Of a DNA stretch of 34,353 bases, positions 14,244 to 21,892 are shown piece after piece. Each line of letters starts with the position of its first letter. The stretch's first letter is position 1. Position numbers and translations under genes: made by a program. The stretch spans positions 1 through 34,353 of the forward strand of contig JBBDXA010000098.1 of assembly GCA_040902585.1 (NCBI GenBank). The letters are read 5' to 3'. This DNA comes from JBBDXA01 sp040902585. Its GTDB lineage: Bacteria; Planctomycetota; Phycisphaerae; Phycisphaerales; Phycisphaeraceae. Under the pieces are notes generated by a model. The model did not search any database. It was not told the origin of the DNA and saw only the letters and a program-made list of their open reading frames with translations.

Positions 14244-14271
14244 ATCGTACTGCTTTTGTTCTGGTTGTCAA
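14244..14271 (-). promoter_or_regulatory. Methyltransferase promoter
   Basis: On the minus strand a consensus -35 TTGACA (14271-14266) is followed after 16 bases by TACGAT (14249-14244), a 4 of 6 match to the -10 box. Transcription would start near 14237, about 23 bases before the preferred ATG. Confidence 0.6.
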
Positions 14272-14280
14272 GTTTTTGAC
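14267..14280. promoter_or_regulatory. Palindrome GTCAA-GTTT-TTGAC over the -35 box
   Basis: A perfect 5-base inverted repeat overlaps the -35 element of the methyltransferase promoter. It could be an operator for a controller protein or autoregulation by the methylase. Confidence 0.4.
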
Positions 14281-14388
14281 CTCTGGGGCGCCGCATGCCC
14301 TTGCTCCAGCCCCAGCCACCTGTCGCATCTTCCGCCGCCCTGACGAAGGGCTTGTTACGATACCCCTTTCGACTTCAGGAGTCCTCCC

Positions 14389-15540
14389 TTGCGTGATGCC
14401 CGCCTCGACAAACTCGCCATGGTCATTGTGAATTACTCCACGGGCGTCAAGCCCGGGCAGCTCGTGCGCATCACGGGTGAGCCGGTGGCCATGCCGCTGC
14501 TGGAGGCGATCTACGAAGCCTGCATCAAGGCGGGGGCGAATCCTTATCTCAAATGCTCCCCCGATTCGCTGGCAGAAGTGTTCTACCAGCACGCGACGGA
14601 TGACCAGCTCAAGTTTGTGAACCCGATCGCCAAGTATGAGATTGAGACGATTGACGTTTCCATCTCGCTGTGGGCGGAGACGAACACCAAGAGCCTGACG
14701 CGCGTGGACCCCAAGCGGCAGGGCATGGCGTCGGCGGCGCGGAAGCCGATCTTCAAAGTGTTCATGGAGCGCGCGGGTAAGCCGGCCGGCGACCCGCACA
14801 AACTGGCGTGGTGCGGCACGCTCTACCCCACCCTCGCCAGCGCTCAGGACGCGGAGATGAGCCTGCGCCAGTACGAAGACTTTGTCTTTAGCGCCGGCCA
14901 CCTCGACAAGGCTGACCCCGTCGCCGAGTGGAAGAAAATCGAAGCGCAGCAGCAGAAGGTTGTGGACCATCTTCAAGGCAAGAAGAAGCTGCACTTCCAG
15001 GCCGCCAACGGAACGGATCTGCACGTGACCGTCGAAGGCATGACGTGGGTCAACTGCGCGGGGCACGAGAATTTTCCCGATGGCGAAGTCTTCACCGGCC
15101 CGAACCTGAAGGCGGCCGACGGCGGCGTCAACGGCGTGGTGCGGTATTCCTTTCCCGCGGTTCACAACGGGCGCGAAGTCCACGACATCGAACTCATCTT
15201 CGAGAAGGGCAAAGTCATCAGCGCCAAGGCTTCCAAGAACGAAGCGTTCCTCAAGGAAATGCTGGCGATGGATGACGGTGCCAAGTTCCTCGGCGAGATC
15301 GCCATCGGCACCAACTACAACATCAAAGAGTACTCCAAGAACACGCTCTTCGATGAGAAGATCGGCGGCACCTTCCACGCAGCCGTCGGCGCGGGCTACC
15401 CCGAGAGCGGCAACACCAACGAATCGGCCCTGCACTGGGACATGGTCTGCGACCTGCGTAAGGGCGGCACGATCACGGTGGATGGTCAGGTGATCAGCAG
15501 GGACGGGAAATTTGTGTTCGATGGCTGGCCGGGACGGTGA
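14389..15540 (+). CDS. M29 family aminopeptidase
   Basis: This 383-residue metallo-aminopeptidase belongs to the AmpS/aminopeptidase T (M29) family, a cytoplasmic dimer with two metal ions that removes N-terminal residues from peptides. Expected metal ligands are present: E233 in NFPDGE, E303 in FLGEIAIG, H330 in GGTFH, and H349 and D351 in ALHWDM. The N-terminal domain (KLAMVIVNYSTGVKPGQLVR) is also typical. The start is TTG, supported by AGGAG 7 bases upstream. Length is slightly below the usual 400-410 residues. It is divergent from the methyltransferase gene. Confidence 0.93.
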   Translation: MRDARLDKLAMVIVNYSTGVKPGQLVRITGEPVAMPLLEAIYEACIKAGANPYLKCSPDSLAEVFYQHATDDQLKFVNPIAKYEIETIDVSISLWAETNTKSLTRVDPKRQGMASAARKPIFKVFMERAGKPAGDPHKLAWCGTLYPTLASAQDAEMSLRQYEDFVFSAGHLDKADPVAEWKKIEAQQQKVVDHLQGKKKLHFQAANGTDLHVTVEGMTWVNCAGHENFPDGEVFTGPNLKAADGGVNGVVRYSFPAVHNGREVHDIELIFEKGKVISAKASKNEAFLKEMLAMDDGAKFLGEIAIGTNYNIKEYSKNTLFDEKIGGTFHAAVGAGYPESGNTNESALHWDMVCDLRKGGTITVDGQVISRDGKFVFDGWPGR

Positions 15541-15564
15541 GCGCGAGAGCTACAATGGCGCGGC

Positions 15565-16134
15565 ATGGCAACAACTGTTCAGGACAATCTGACGACTCGG
15601 CGATTCAGCGTGGATGACTACTACCGCATGCAGCAGGCGGGCATCCTCAATGAGGATGATCGCGTCGAACTGATTGATGGGAGCGTTGTTGCATTGCCTC
15701 GTGTGACACCATTGCATGCTGGCACAGTGAACTTTTTGAATCATTACGTCACGGGTGCGGCGTCGCGAGCAATCCGCGCAGTTCACAATCCCATCCAACT
15801 GGACCGCCACAATGAACCTGTGCCTGATGTGATGCTGCTGCACCCGCGCGATGACTTCTACAGGAAGAATCATCCGACGCCTGCGGATGTGTTCCTTCTC
15901 ATCGAAGTCGCTGATACGACGCTGAACAAAGACTTACATGTGAAAGCTCCGCTCTACGCTTTGCACGGCGTGACGGAATACTGGGTGATCGACCTTGACG
16001 GTTTTCAGGTTCACACTCATCGCGACCCTGCGCCGCAAGGCTACCGTGACATCAGCGCGGCAAGCGGAGCGCAGGTCATCGCCCCGCAGGCGTTTCCGGA
16101 TCACAAGCTGGACCTCTCTAAATTGTTCCTTTGA
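15565..16134 (+). CDS. Uma2 family (DUF820) putative endonuclease
   Basis: This 189-residue protein has the Uma2/DUF820 pattern, a PD-(D/E)XK-like nuclease fold. It runs FSVDDYYRMQQAGILNEDDR, VELIDGSVV, then VPDVMLL, LIEVADTTLNKDLHVKAPLY and EYWVIDL. The D of PDV, the E of LIEV and the K of DLHVKAP would be the active-site set. Uma2 proteins are often present in many copies, especially in cyanobacteria and planctomycetes, and their biological role is unproven. A TACAAT box just before the ATG hints at a very short leader. It stands alone between the aminopeptidase and glycosyltransferase genes. Confidence 0.88.
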   Translation: MATTVQDNLTTRRFSVDDYYRMQQAGILNEDDRVELIDGSVVALPRVTPLHAGTVNFLNHYVTGAASRAIRAVHNPIQLDRHNEPVPDVMLLHPRDDFYRKNHPTPADVFLLIEVADTTLNKDLHVKAPLYALHGVTEYWVIDLDGFQVHTHRDPAPQGYRDISAASGAQVIAPQAFPDHKLDLSKLFL

Positions 16135-16239
16135 TCGCCTGCTTGAGCATCGCCTTCGCCGGCCAGGGATGCGCTCGCGGATGCATTTCCCTTTTTCATC
16201 CGTTATCTTCTCTTCACACCCACGCGGACAGGCGGTCCC

Positions 16240-17055
16240 ATGCCCAAGCTCACCATTTGCCTGCCAACCTACAACGAGAAGGAGAACCTCCCGCTCATGG
16301 TCGAGGCCATTCTCGCGGTGGACTTGCCGCAGGTGTCCCATGGCATTCTCGTGGTCGATGACAACTCGCCCGATGGCACCGGACAGGTCGCCGATGAACT
16401 GGCCCTGAAACACCCCGACCGCGTCAGCGTGCTGCATCGCACCGCCAAGGAAGGCCTGGGCAAAGCCTACCTGCACGCTTTCAAAGTCGCGATCGATCAA
16501 GGCGCGGACCTCATCCTGCACATGGATTGCGACGGCTCACATCGCCCGGAAGATTTACCTAAGCTCGTTGCCGCGATCGACTCGGCGGACCTGGTCATCG
16601 GCTCGCGCTACACCAAGGGCGGCAGCGTGGCCGAGAACTGGCCGTGGTATCGCAAGGCCCTGAGCGCGTTCGCCAATCGCATCTACATCCGCTCGATCCT
16701 TCGCACCGGCATCAACGATGCCACCGGCGGATTCCGCCTGTGGCGCAAGGAAGCGCTCTTCGCGGTCGATCCGTGGAACCGCATCCGTTCCAGCGGTTAT
16801 GCCTTCATGATTGAGCTTACGTATCTGGCCCTGCGCACCGGTTGCCGGGTGCGCGAGGTGCCGATCCATTTCCCGGAGCGTTCGCTGGGGAAATCGAAGA
16901 TGAGTCTGAAGATTCAGTTGGAGGCCGCCCGCGCGGTGCTGGCGATGCGCTGGCGTCACCGCAAGGTCGCGCGCGTGTCGCTGCCTGATGTGACGATGCC
17001 CGCCACGCCGCTGCTCCCTTCCTCCCCTGCGACGAAAACGTCCGAGGCTTCCTGA
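16240..17055 (+). CDS. Polyprenyl-phosphate sugar synthase (DPM1-like GT2)
   Basis: This 271-residue GT2-family enzyme resembles dolichol/polyprenol-phosphate mannose synthase. The N-terminus TICLPTYNEKENLPLMVEAI, the nucleotide-binding VVDDNSPDGT, LHMDCDGSHRPEDLP with the metal-binding acidic residues, VIGSRYTKGG, and the late MIELTYLALRTGCRVREVPI and PERSLGKSKM segments are all standard. It probably charges a polyprenyl phosphate with a sugar from GDP- or UDP-sugar at the inner face of the membrane. The last 30 residues are Pro/Ser-rich. Its stop codon shares one base with the start of the next gene, a GT-C transferase likely to use the product. Confidence 0.9.
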   Translation: MPKLTICLPTYNEKENLPLMVEAILAVDLPQVSHGILVVDDNSPDGTGQVADELALKHPDRVSVLHRTAKEGLGKAYLHAFKVAIDQGADLILHMDCDGSHRPEDLPKLVAAIDSADLVIGSRYTKGGSVAENWPWYRKALSAFANRIYIRSILRTGINDATGGFRLWRKEALFAVDPWNRIRSSGYAFMIELTYLALRTGCRVREVPIHFPERSLGKSKMSLKIQLEAARAVLAMRWRHRKVARVSLPDVTMPATPLLPSSPATKTSEAS

Positions 17056-18833
17056 TGCACCCCCGGCACCCCCGGCACCCCCGGCAGTCCCGCATTCACT
17101 GGTGCGACTGGCTGCTGCTGCTGACGGTCTTTGTGACGAGCAGCGGGTGGTGTCTGACCGCGTCCCAGCAGGTGGGCCTGACGTTTGATGAAGCCAACTA
17201 CATCGCCAACGGACTCGAACGCCGTCGCACCGGCAGCTACTACCAGCTCATGCGGCAAGGCACGATGCCTTTGCCCATCGATGTGACTTCGCTCACCGTT
17301 TACGCCATGGAACTGGGGCGCGATAAACCCTTCCGCATCGGGACGGATGGCCGCAGTCAGCCGGTGGTCGGCGAGGATATTCCGCAGGTGATGCACACCG
17401 CCCGCGGCGGCACGCTCCTGTTCTGGGGTGTGCTCCTTCTGTATGGATTCCTCACCGCCCACCAAATCGCAGGGCCCTGGGCAGGCAGGCTCGCCCTGGT
17501 GATGCTGGCAGTGGAGCCGAATTTTCTGGGCCATGCCGTGCTCGCCACCACGGATATCGCCGTCACCGCCTGCACCCTTGCCTTTGCGTTTCACTACGCC
17601 CGCGGCCGGGATCAGCGCGCCCTGCATCGCGTCTGGATCCCCGGCCTGTGGTACGGCTTCGCGCTGCTTTCCAAGGCCTCCGCGCTCGTGTTCGGCCCAC
17701 TGTGCATGATCGCCATCGAACTGCACCGCTGGACCGCGCGCCGCGATGACACCAGCCTCGCGCTGCAACCCGTCCCCATCCAGCGCAGCCTTACGCTCAT
17801 GGAACGCTGGAAGGCCACGCGCGACTTTCGCCGGGACTTCTTCAGCGTCATCGGCATCGGCGTGCTGCTCATGTTCGCATACGTCGGCACCGACTTTTCG
17901 CCCGAGCCTTCGTTCCTCAAGTGGGCACAAGGCCTGGAGGAAGGCAGCGGGCGCAGCATCATGCTCTTCATCGCCGAGAGCCTGCGCATCTTCCCCAACG
18001 CCGCCAACGCCCTGGCGTATCAGATCAAGCACAACATGAAGGGCCACGGCTCGTACCTCCTCGGCGAAGTCTTTCCCAAGGCCAAGTGGTACTACTTCCC
18101 CATCGCCATGACCATGAAGCTGACCGTGCCGATGATGGTGATGTTGCTCATGGTCGCGCTGGTGCGATTGCGTTCGCTGTGGAACTGGGCGATGCTGGCG
18201 GCCCTCGCGCTGATCGCCTTCAGCGTGACCTACCGCGTGCAGATCGGCATCCGCATGGTCTTCCCCGGCATGGCGATGCTCATCGTCGGCCTGGCGTGCG
18301 CGGTGGTCTTCGCGATTCGATCGTTTCAACTTCCCGGTTCGCGAACGGCCATGGCCGCGGCCATCGGTGGTCTACTCACGTGGAGTGTGGTGATCGCCTG
18401 TTGCGCCTGGCCTGATGGTGTTTCGTACATCAACGAACTGTGGGGCGGGCAGCGCAACGGTTACAAGCTTTTGAGCGATTCGAATTACGACTGGGGCCAG
18501 GGGTTGCCGCAGCTCGATGAGTGGCGGCGCGAGCAGAAGCTGGAGCAGATTGACCTGTGGTGTTTCAGCACGGACCCCGCCCAGTTCAGCCCGCAGTACC
18601 ACCGCCTGATGCTGCACGTGGAACCTGTGGCCAATCTCGGTGAACTCGCCGGGCGGATGAAAACCCAATACCTGGCGGTCGGGACCACGCTCCTGTACGG
18701 GGCCTACGCGGATGGGACCTGGGCTCATGTGCCCGCTTTGCTGCGGGGCATCACACCCGTGGCCCAGACCTCGACCTTTATGGTTTTTCGCATCGCCGAG
18801 GAAGAACCTTCGCCTGCCATTCCGTGCGAATGA
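17055..18833 (+). CDS. GT-C (GT39/ArnT-like) membrane glycosyltransferase
   Basis: This 592-residue multi-pass protein has the GT-C plan. A first membrane helix (LLLLTVFVTSSGWC) is followed by a periplasmic loop with the acidic motif LTFDEANYIANG, then about ten more hydrophobic segments. A C-terminal soluble part carries LLSDSNYDWGQGLPQLDEW, a segment common in planctomycete GT39-like proteins. It would transfer a sugar from a polyprenyl-phosphate donor on the periplasmic side, fed by the upstream synthase, with which it is translationally coupled (TGATG). The N-terminus is encoded by three tandem copies of CACCCCCGG (17058-17084), giving HPRHPRHPR, so the true start could lie a little downstream. 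Confidence 0.85.
   Translation: MHPRHPRHPRQSRIHWCDWLLLLTVFVTSSGWCLTASQQVGLTFDEANYIANGLERRRTGSYYQLMRQGTMPLPIDVTSLTVYAMELGRDKPFRIGTDGRSQPVVGEDIPQVMHTARGGTLLFWGVLLLYGFLTAHQIAGPWAGRLALVMLAVEPNFLGHAVLATTDIAVTACTLAFAFHYARGRDQRALHRVWIPGLWYGFALLSKASALVFGPLCMIAIELHRWTARRDDTSLALQPVPIQRSLTLMERWKATRDFRRDFFSVIGIGVLLMFAYVGTDFSPEPSFLKWAQGLEEGSGRSIMLFIAESLRIFPNAANALAYQIKHNMKGHGSYLLGEVFPKAKWYYFPIAMTMKLTVPMMVMLLMVALVRLRSLWNWAMLAALALIAFSVTYRVQIGIRMVFPGMAMLIVGLACAVVFAIRSFQLPGSRTAMAAAIGGLLTWSVVIACCAWPDGVSYINELWGGQRNGYKLLSDSNYDWGQGLPQLDEWRREQKLEQIDLWCFSTDPAQFSPQYHRLMLHVEPVANLGELAGRMKTQYLAVGTTLLYGAYADGTWAHVPALLRGITPVAQTSTFMVFRIAEEEPSPAIPCE
17058..17084 (+). repeat. Tandem 9-mer (CACCCCCGG)x3 at a gene start
   Basis: Three exact in-frame copies directly after the ATG encode His-Pro-Arg triplets. 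Being a multiple of three, copy-number change would not shift the frame. Confidence 0.8.
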
Positions 18834-18974
18834 TTTTTCTCGATCTGAAGATTTTGCTGGTAACTGGGGCGCGAAAGTAGACAATGGCTTTCCGGGTGTC
18901 CGATAGTGTTTTAGTGGCGGCCCCGGTACATCGGGGCAGGCCGCATCCTTTCACGAGTCGCACAGGAGCCTACC

Positions 18975-20279
18975 ATGCTCAGCATCTTCGGCAAGCGTCG
19001 CTTCCTTGATTGTGATGGCGTCACCCGCAGACAGTTCATGCATGTGGGCGCACTGGGCTTCGGGGCCTTGAGCCTCAGCCAGTTGCTCGCCGCCCGCACC
19101 GCCGCCGCGGCACAGGGCGCGGATGTCAATGACACCTCCGTCGTCTGGCTCTGGCTGTCGGGTGGGCCGACGCATGTCGAAACCTTCGATCCGAAGATGA
19201 CCGCGCCCAGCGAGTACCACTCCACCACCGGCGAGTGCAAGACGCCCATCAAAGGCATCACCGTCGGCGGTACGCTCCCGAAGATCGCTTCCGTCGTCGA
19301 CAAAATGGCGCTGGTGCGATCCTTCCATCACAAAAACAGCGGGCACGGGGGCGGGACCCACTGGCTCATGACCGGTTACGACAACCGCACCGCTGACAAC
19401 GGCGGCGTTCCCAATCGCCCTTCGATGGGCTCCATCCTCTCCCGCATCCGCGGCTCCAATCATCCCGTCACCGGCATGCCCACCTACATCGGCATGAACC
19501 GCATCCAGGCGGATGGTCCCGCCTTCCTCGGCGCGCCTTACGCGCCCTTCAGCCCGACCGGCTCCGCCAAGAACAACATGACGCTGGGCGTCGATATGGA
19601 TCGCCTCGCCGATCGCAAGCAGATGCTTAGTGCTTTTGATCACCTTAAGCGCGAAGCCGATGCGACCGGCCAGCTCGAAGGCGTCGATGGATTCCAGCAG
19701 CAGGCGTTTGAAGTGCTCACCGGCGCGGCGTCCAAAGCATTCGACCTCAAGCACGAAGACCCCAAGCTCGTCGCCCGCTACGGCAAAGGCCTGGGTGAAC
19801 AGATGCTGCTGGCGCGCCGCCTCTGCGAAACCGGCGCGGGCTTTGTCACCATCAGCTACGGCGGATGGGACATGCACGGCAACATCGCCAATGCCATGAA
19901 ATCACGCTCGCCGCAGATCGATCAGGCTGTGTCCGCGTTCGTCGAAGATGTGTACAACCGCAGCCTGACGAAGAAGATTCTCCTGGTCATCACCGGTGAG
20001 TTCGGCCGGACGCCGAAGGTTAACAAGAACGGCGGACGCGATCACTGGGCTCCGCTCTCCACGCTCGCCCTCTCCGGCGGCGGCCTGAAAATGGGCCAGA
20101 CCATCGGCCAGTCCGCAGCCAAGGTCGATGTCCCCGCTGACCGCCCCGTGAGCCCGCAGGACCTGATGGCCACCGTGTTCCACGTGATGGGCATCCCCCG
20201 CGATCAGCAGTTCAAGGACAACTTCGGCCGCCCTGTCTACATGCTCGACAAAGGCAAGCCGATCGAAGAACTGGTGTGA
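18975..20279 (+). CDS. DUF1501 family protein, full length
   Basis: This 434-residue exported protein has a Tat-type leader (VTRRQFMHVGALGFGALSLS, cleavage probably near the AAAA run at residue 45). Family segments are present in order: VVWLWLSGGPTHVETFDPK, MALVRSFHHKNSGHGGGTHW, LLARRLCETGAGFVTISYGG, WDMHGN, VITGEFGRTPKVNKNGGRDH and the final ATVFHVMGIPRDQ. DUF1501 proteins are usually encoded beside DUF1553/DUF1549 cytochrome-like proteins. Here no such partner is next to it. The role is unknown, though the fold relates to alkaline phosphatase/sulfatase-like proteins. AGGAG 8 bases before the ATG supports the start. A long inverted hairpin pair follows the stop. Confidence 0.93.
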   Translation: MLSIFGKRRFLDCDGVTRRQFMHVGALGFGALSLSQLLAARTAAAAQGADVNDTSVVWLWLSGGPTHVETFDPKMTAPSEYHSTTGECKTPIKGITVGGTLPKIASVVDKMALVRSFHHKNSGHGGGTHWLMTGYDNRTADNGGVPNRPSMGSILSRIRGSNHPVTGMPTYIGMNRIQADGPAFLGAPYAPFSPTGSAKNNMTLGVDMDRLADRKQMLSAFDHLKREADATGQLEGVDGFQQQAFEVLTGAASKAFDLKHEDPKLVARYGKGLGEQMLLARRLCETGAGFVTISYGGWDMHGNIANAMKSRSPQIDQAVSAFVEDVYNRSLTKKILLVITGEFGRTPKVNKNGGRDHWAPLSTLALSGGGLKMGQTIGQSAAKVDVPADRPVSPQDLMATVFHVMGIPRDQQFKDNFGRPVYMLDKGKPIEELV

Positions 20280-20283
20280 TCCG

Positions 20284-20409
20284 GGAGCACCATCCCGACA
20301 GGGTGGTGCTATTGCCTCACGAACACCGATCACCGTCGTCGGGTCGTGTGGCCAGGATCACAGTTGAAAGCTGTGCGCCAATAGCACCACCCTGTCGGGA
20401 TGGTGCTCC
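20284..20409. repeat. Paired inverted REP-like hairpins, copy B
   Basis: Two 31-base units (20284-20314 and 20379-20409) are perfect inverted copies of each other, 64 bases apart. Each unit can also fold alone (GCACCATCCC-GACA-GGGTGGTGC with one bulge). The right unit matches 1084-1109 at 25 of 26 positions. It follows the stop of a DUF1501 gene and faces the end of the convergent membrane-protein gene. Confidence 0.85.
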
Positions 20410-20416
20410 ATCCTTC

Positions 20417-21865
20417 TCACGCGCGCTTCATCTCGCGCAGCGACATGACTGCCCACACCACCATCATCACGCCCACCACCGGCCACATCAGATACCCGCG
20501 CACTTCAGCCCACGGCCCGTTCCACCAGCCGATCGCGCCCAGCACGCCACCGGCGACGGCAAACACGGCGAACCGCGGCCACAGTTCATGCCGATGCCGC
20601 AGCAGGAGCGCGACCGCCAGCAATCCCGGCGCGAGCATCGGCACGAACCAGCGGATCGAATAACACACCCCGCTGCGATTGGTGGACAGCGCGCCGTACA
20701 GCAGCCACACTGCCGCGGTCCATCCGAAGGCACACCACAGGATCGCCCGCTGGCCGCGCGTGGCACCGGCGATCGCGAAACGCCTGCGCGGAGCAACAAG
20801 CAGGCACACCGCGGCGACCGCGCCCACCAGCATCGGCGGATTGAGCCAGAGAAATCCCTTGCGGCCGAAGAGGAGTTCGAGCGAGTAGAGCACCGCGCGA
20901 AACACGTTGTCGTGATTCCACTGCCCGGTCAGCTCGCCGCCGGCGAAGGGGGAGCCGGGCCAGTTGAGGTAGGCGGGGTTGGCGTTGGCGGGACCGAAGG
21001 TGCCGCCGATGCGGAAGTTGAAGACATGATGCAGCGCGATCAGCGGCAGGGCGGTGAGCGTGAGCACCAAAGGCAGATGCCAGCGCGAACGATCGTTGAG
21101 CCAGCATTGCCAGACCAGCAGCAGGCCCAGCGCCAGGCACAGCAGTCCGCCTGTCGCCGATTCCAGGGCGTAAGTCAGGCCCGCGAGCAGGCCGATGATC
21201 GCGACGCGCCGCGTGCGCAGCTTCAATTGGCCTTCTTCATCGACGCTGCACGTGAGCAAGGCGAGGATGACCATCGCGCAGGCGGCGAGCGGGAGATTGG
21301 CGTTGACGTGTCTCGAGTAGGCGAGCGCGGCGGTGCTGAGCGTGAAGCTGGCGGTGAGCACGGCCGCGCCGATCGGGCAGCCTAAGGTCCGCCGGGCCGC
21401 GATGAAGCCCGCCAGCGCGAAGGCCACCAGCGACACGCCGCTGGAAACGACCGTCATCAGATAGTTGAACACATCCGCATGACGATTGGCCTGCAATCCG
21501 GTGGTGAGCTGCGCGAACTTGTAGACCCCCGCGAGCATGACCTGCGGCACGTAGGGTTTGTCCGAGTACCAGTGACCGTCGATGAGCAGGCGATCGAGCG
21601 TGCCGTATTTCAGGGACAGGGCATCATCGGGCGCGTAGGGAGGCGGGGCGTTGTCAGGCAGAAAAATCGGAGCGAGGAAAACGGAGTCATCGATGGCGAG
21701 TGTGTCGTAATCGACGATCGCCTCGACGCTGGCGAGCCGGCTGCCATCGTTCCAGGAGCCGGCGTAGGGCCGGGCGCTGAGGAGAGCGAAGAGCGCGCTC
21801 ACCCCCGCGACGACCCACAACAGGCGGCGGGAGTTTGTCTTGGATGCGAGGCCCGATTCGTGCAT
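20417..21865 (-). CDS. Multi-pass membrane protein, GT-C-like, unknown
   Basis: This 482-residue protein has about ten to eleven hydrophobic helices. The first is at residues 14-32 (LLWVVAGVSALFALLSA). A large first periplasmic loop follows (NDGSRLASVEAIVDYDTLAI...GHWYSDKPYVPQVMLAGVY). The early acidic loop and helix spacing resemble GT-C glycosyltransferases and related planctomycete membrane proteins, but I see no diagnostic FDE-type motif. Function is therefore unassigned, and a lipid-linked sugar transferase or a transport-related protein are both possible. It converges on the DUF1501 gene, with the paired hairpin repeat between the two stops. Confidence 0.75.
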   Translation of the reverse strand: MHESGLASKTNSRRLLWVVAGVSALFALLSARPYAGSWNDGSRLASVEAIVDYDTLAIDDSVFLAPIFLPDNAPPPYAPDDALSLKYGTLDRLLIDGHWYSDKPYVPQVMLAGVYKFAQLTTGLQANRHADVFNYLMTVVSSGVSLVAFALAGFIAARRTLGCPIGAAVLTASFTLSTAALAYSRHVNANLPLAACAMVILALLTCSVDEEGQLKLRTRRVAIIGLLAGLTYALESATGGLLCLALGLLLVWQCWLNDRSRWHLPLVLTLTALPLIALHHVFNFRIGGTFGPANANPAYLNWPGSPFAGGELTGQWNHDNVFRAVLYSLELLFGRKGFLWLNPPMLVGAVAAVCLLVAPRRRFAIAGATRGQRAILWCAFGWTAAVWLLYGALSTNRSGVCYSIRWFVPMLAPGLLAVALLLRHRHELWPRFAVFAVAGGVLGAIGWWNGPWAEVRGYLMWPVVGVMMVVWAVMSLREMKRA

Positions 21866-21892
21866 GGGGACATGGTAGTCGTTGCGACGAAC

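Noticed and set aside
14215..15435. The methyltransferase frame is open far upstream on the minus strand, giving a 652-residue chain.
   Set aside because: The extra part is antisense to the M29 aminopeptidase gene, shows no family features, and a good ribosome site and promoter fix the start at 14214.
16956..18329. A 457-residue minus-strand open frame.
   Set aside because: It is antisense to the GT-C gene and consists of charged low-complexity sequence.
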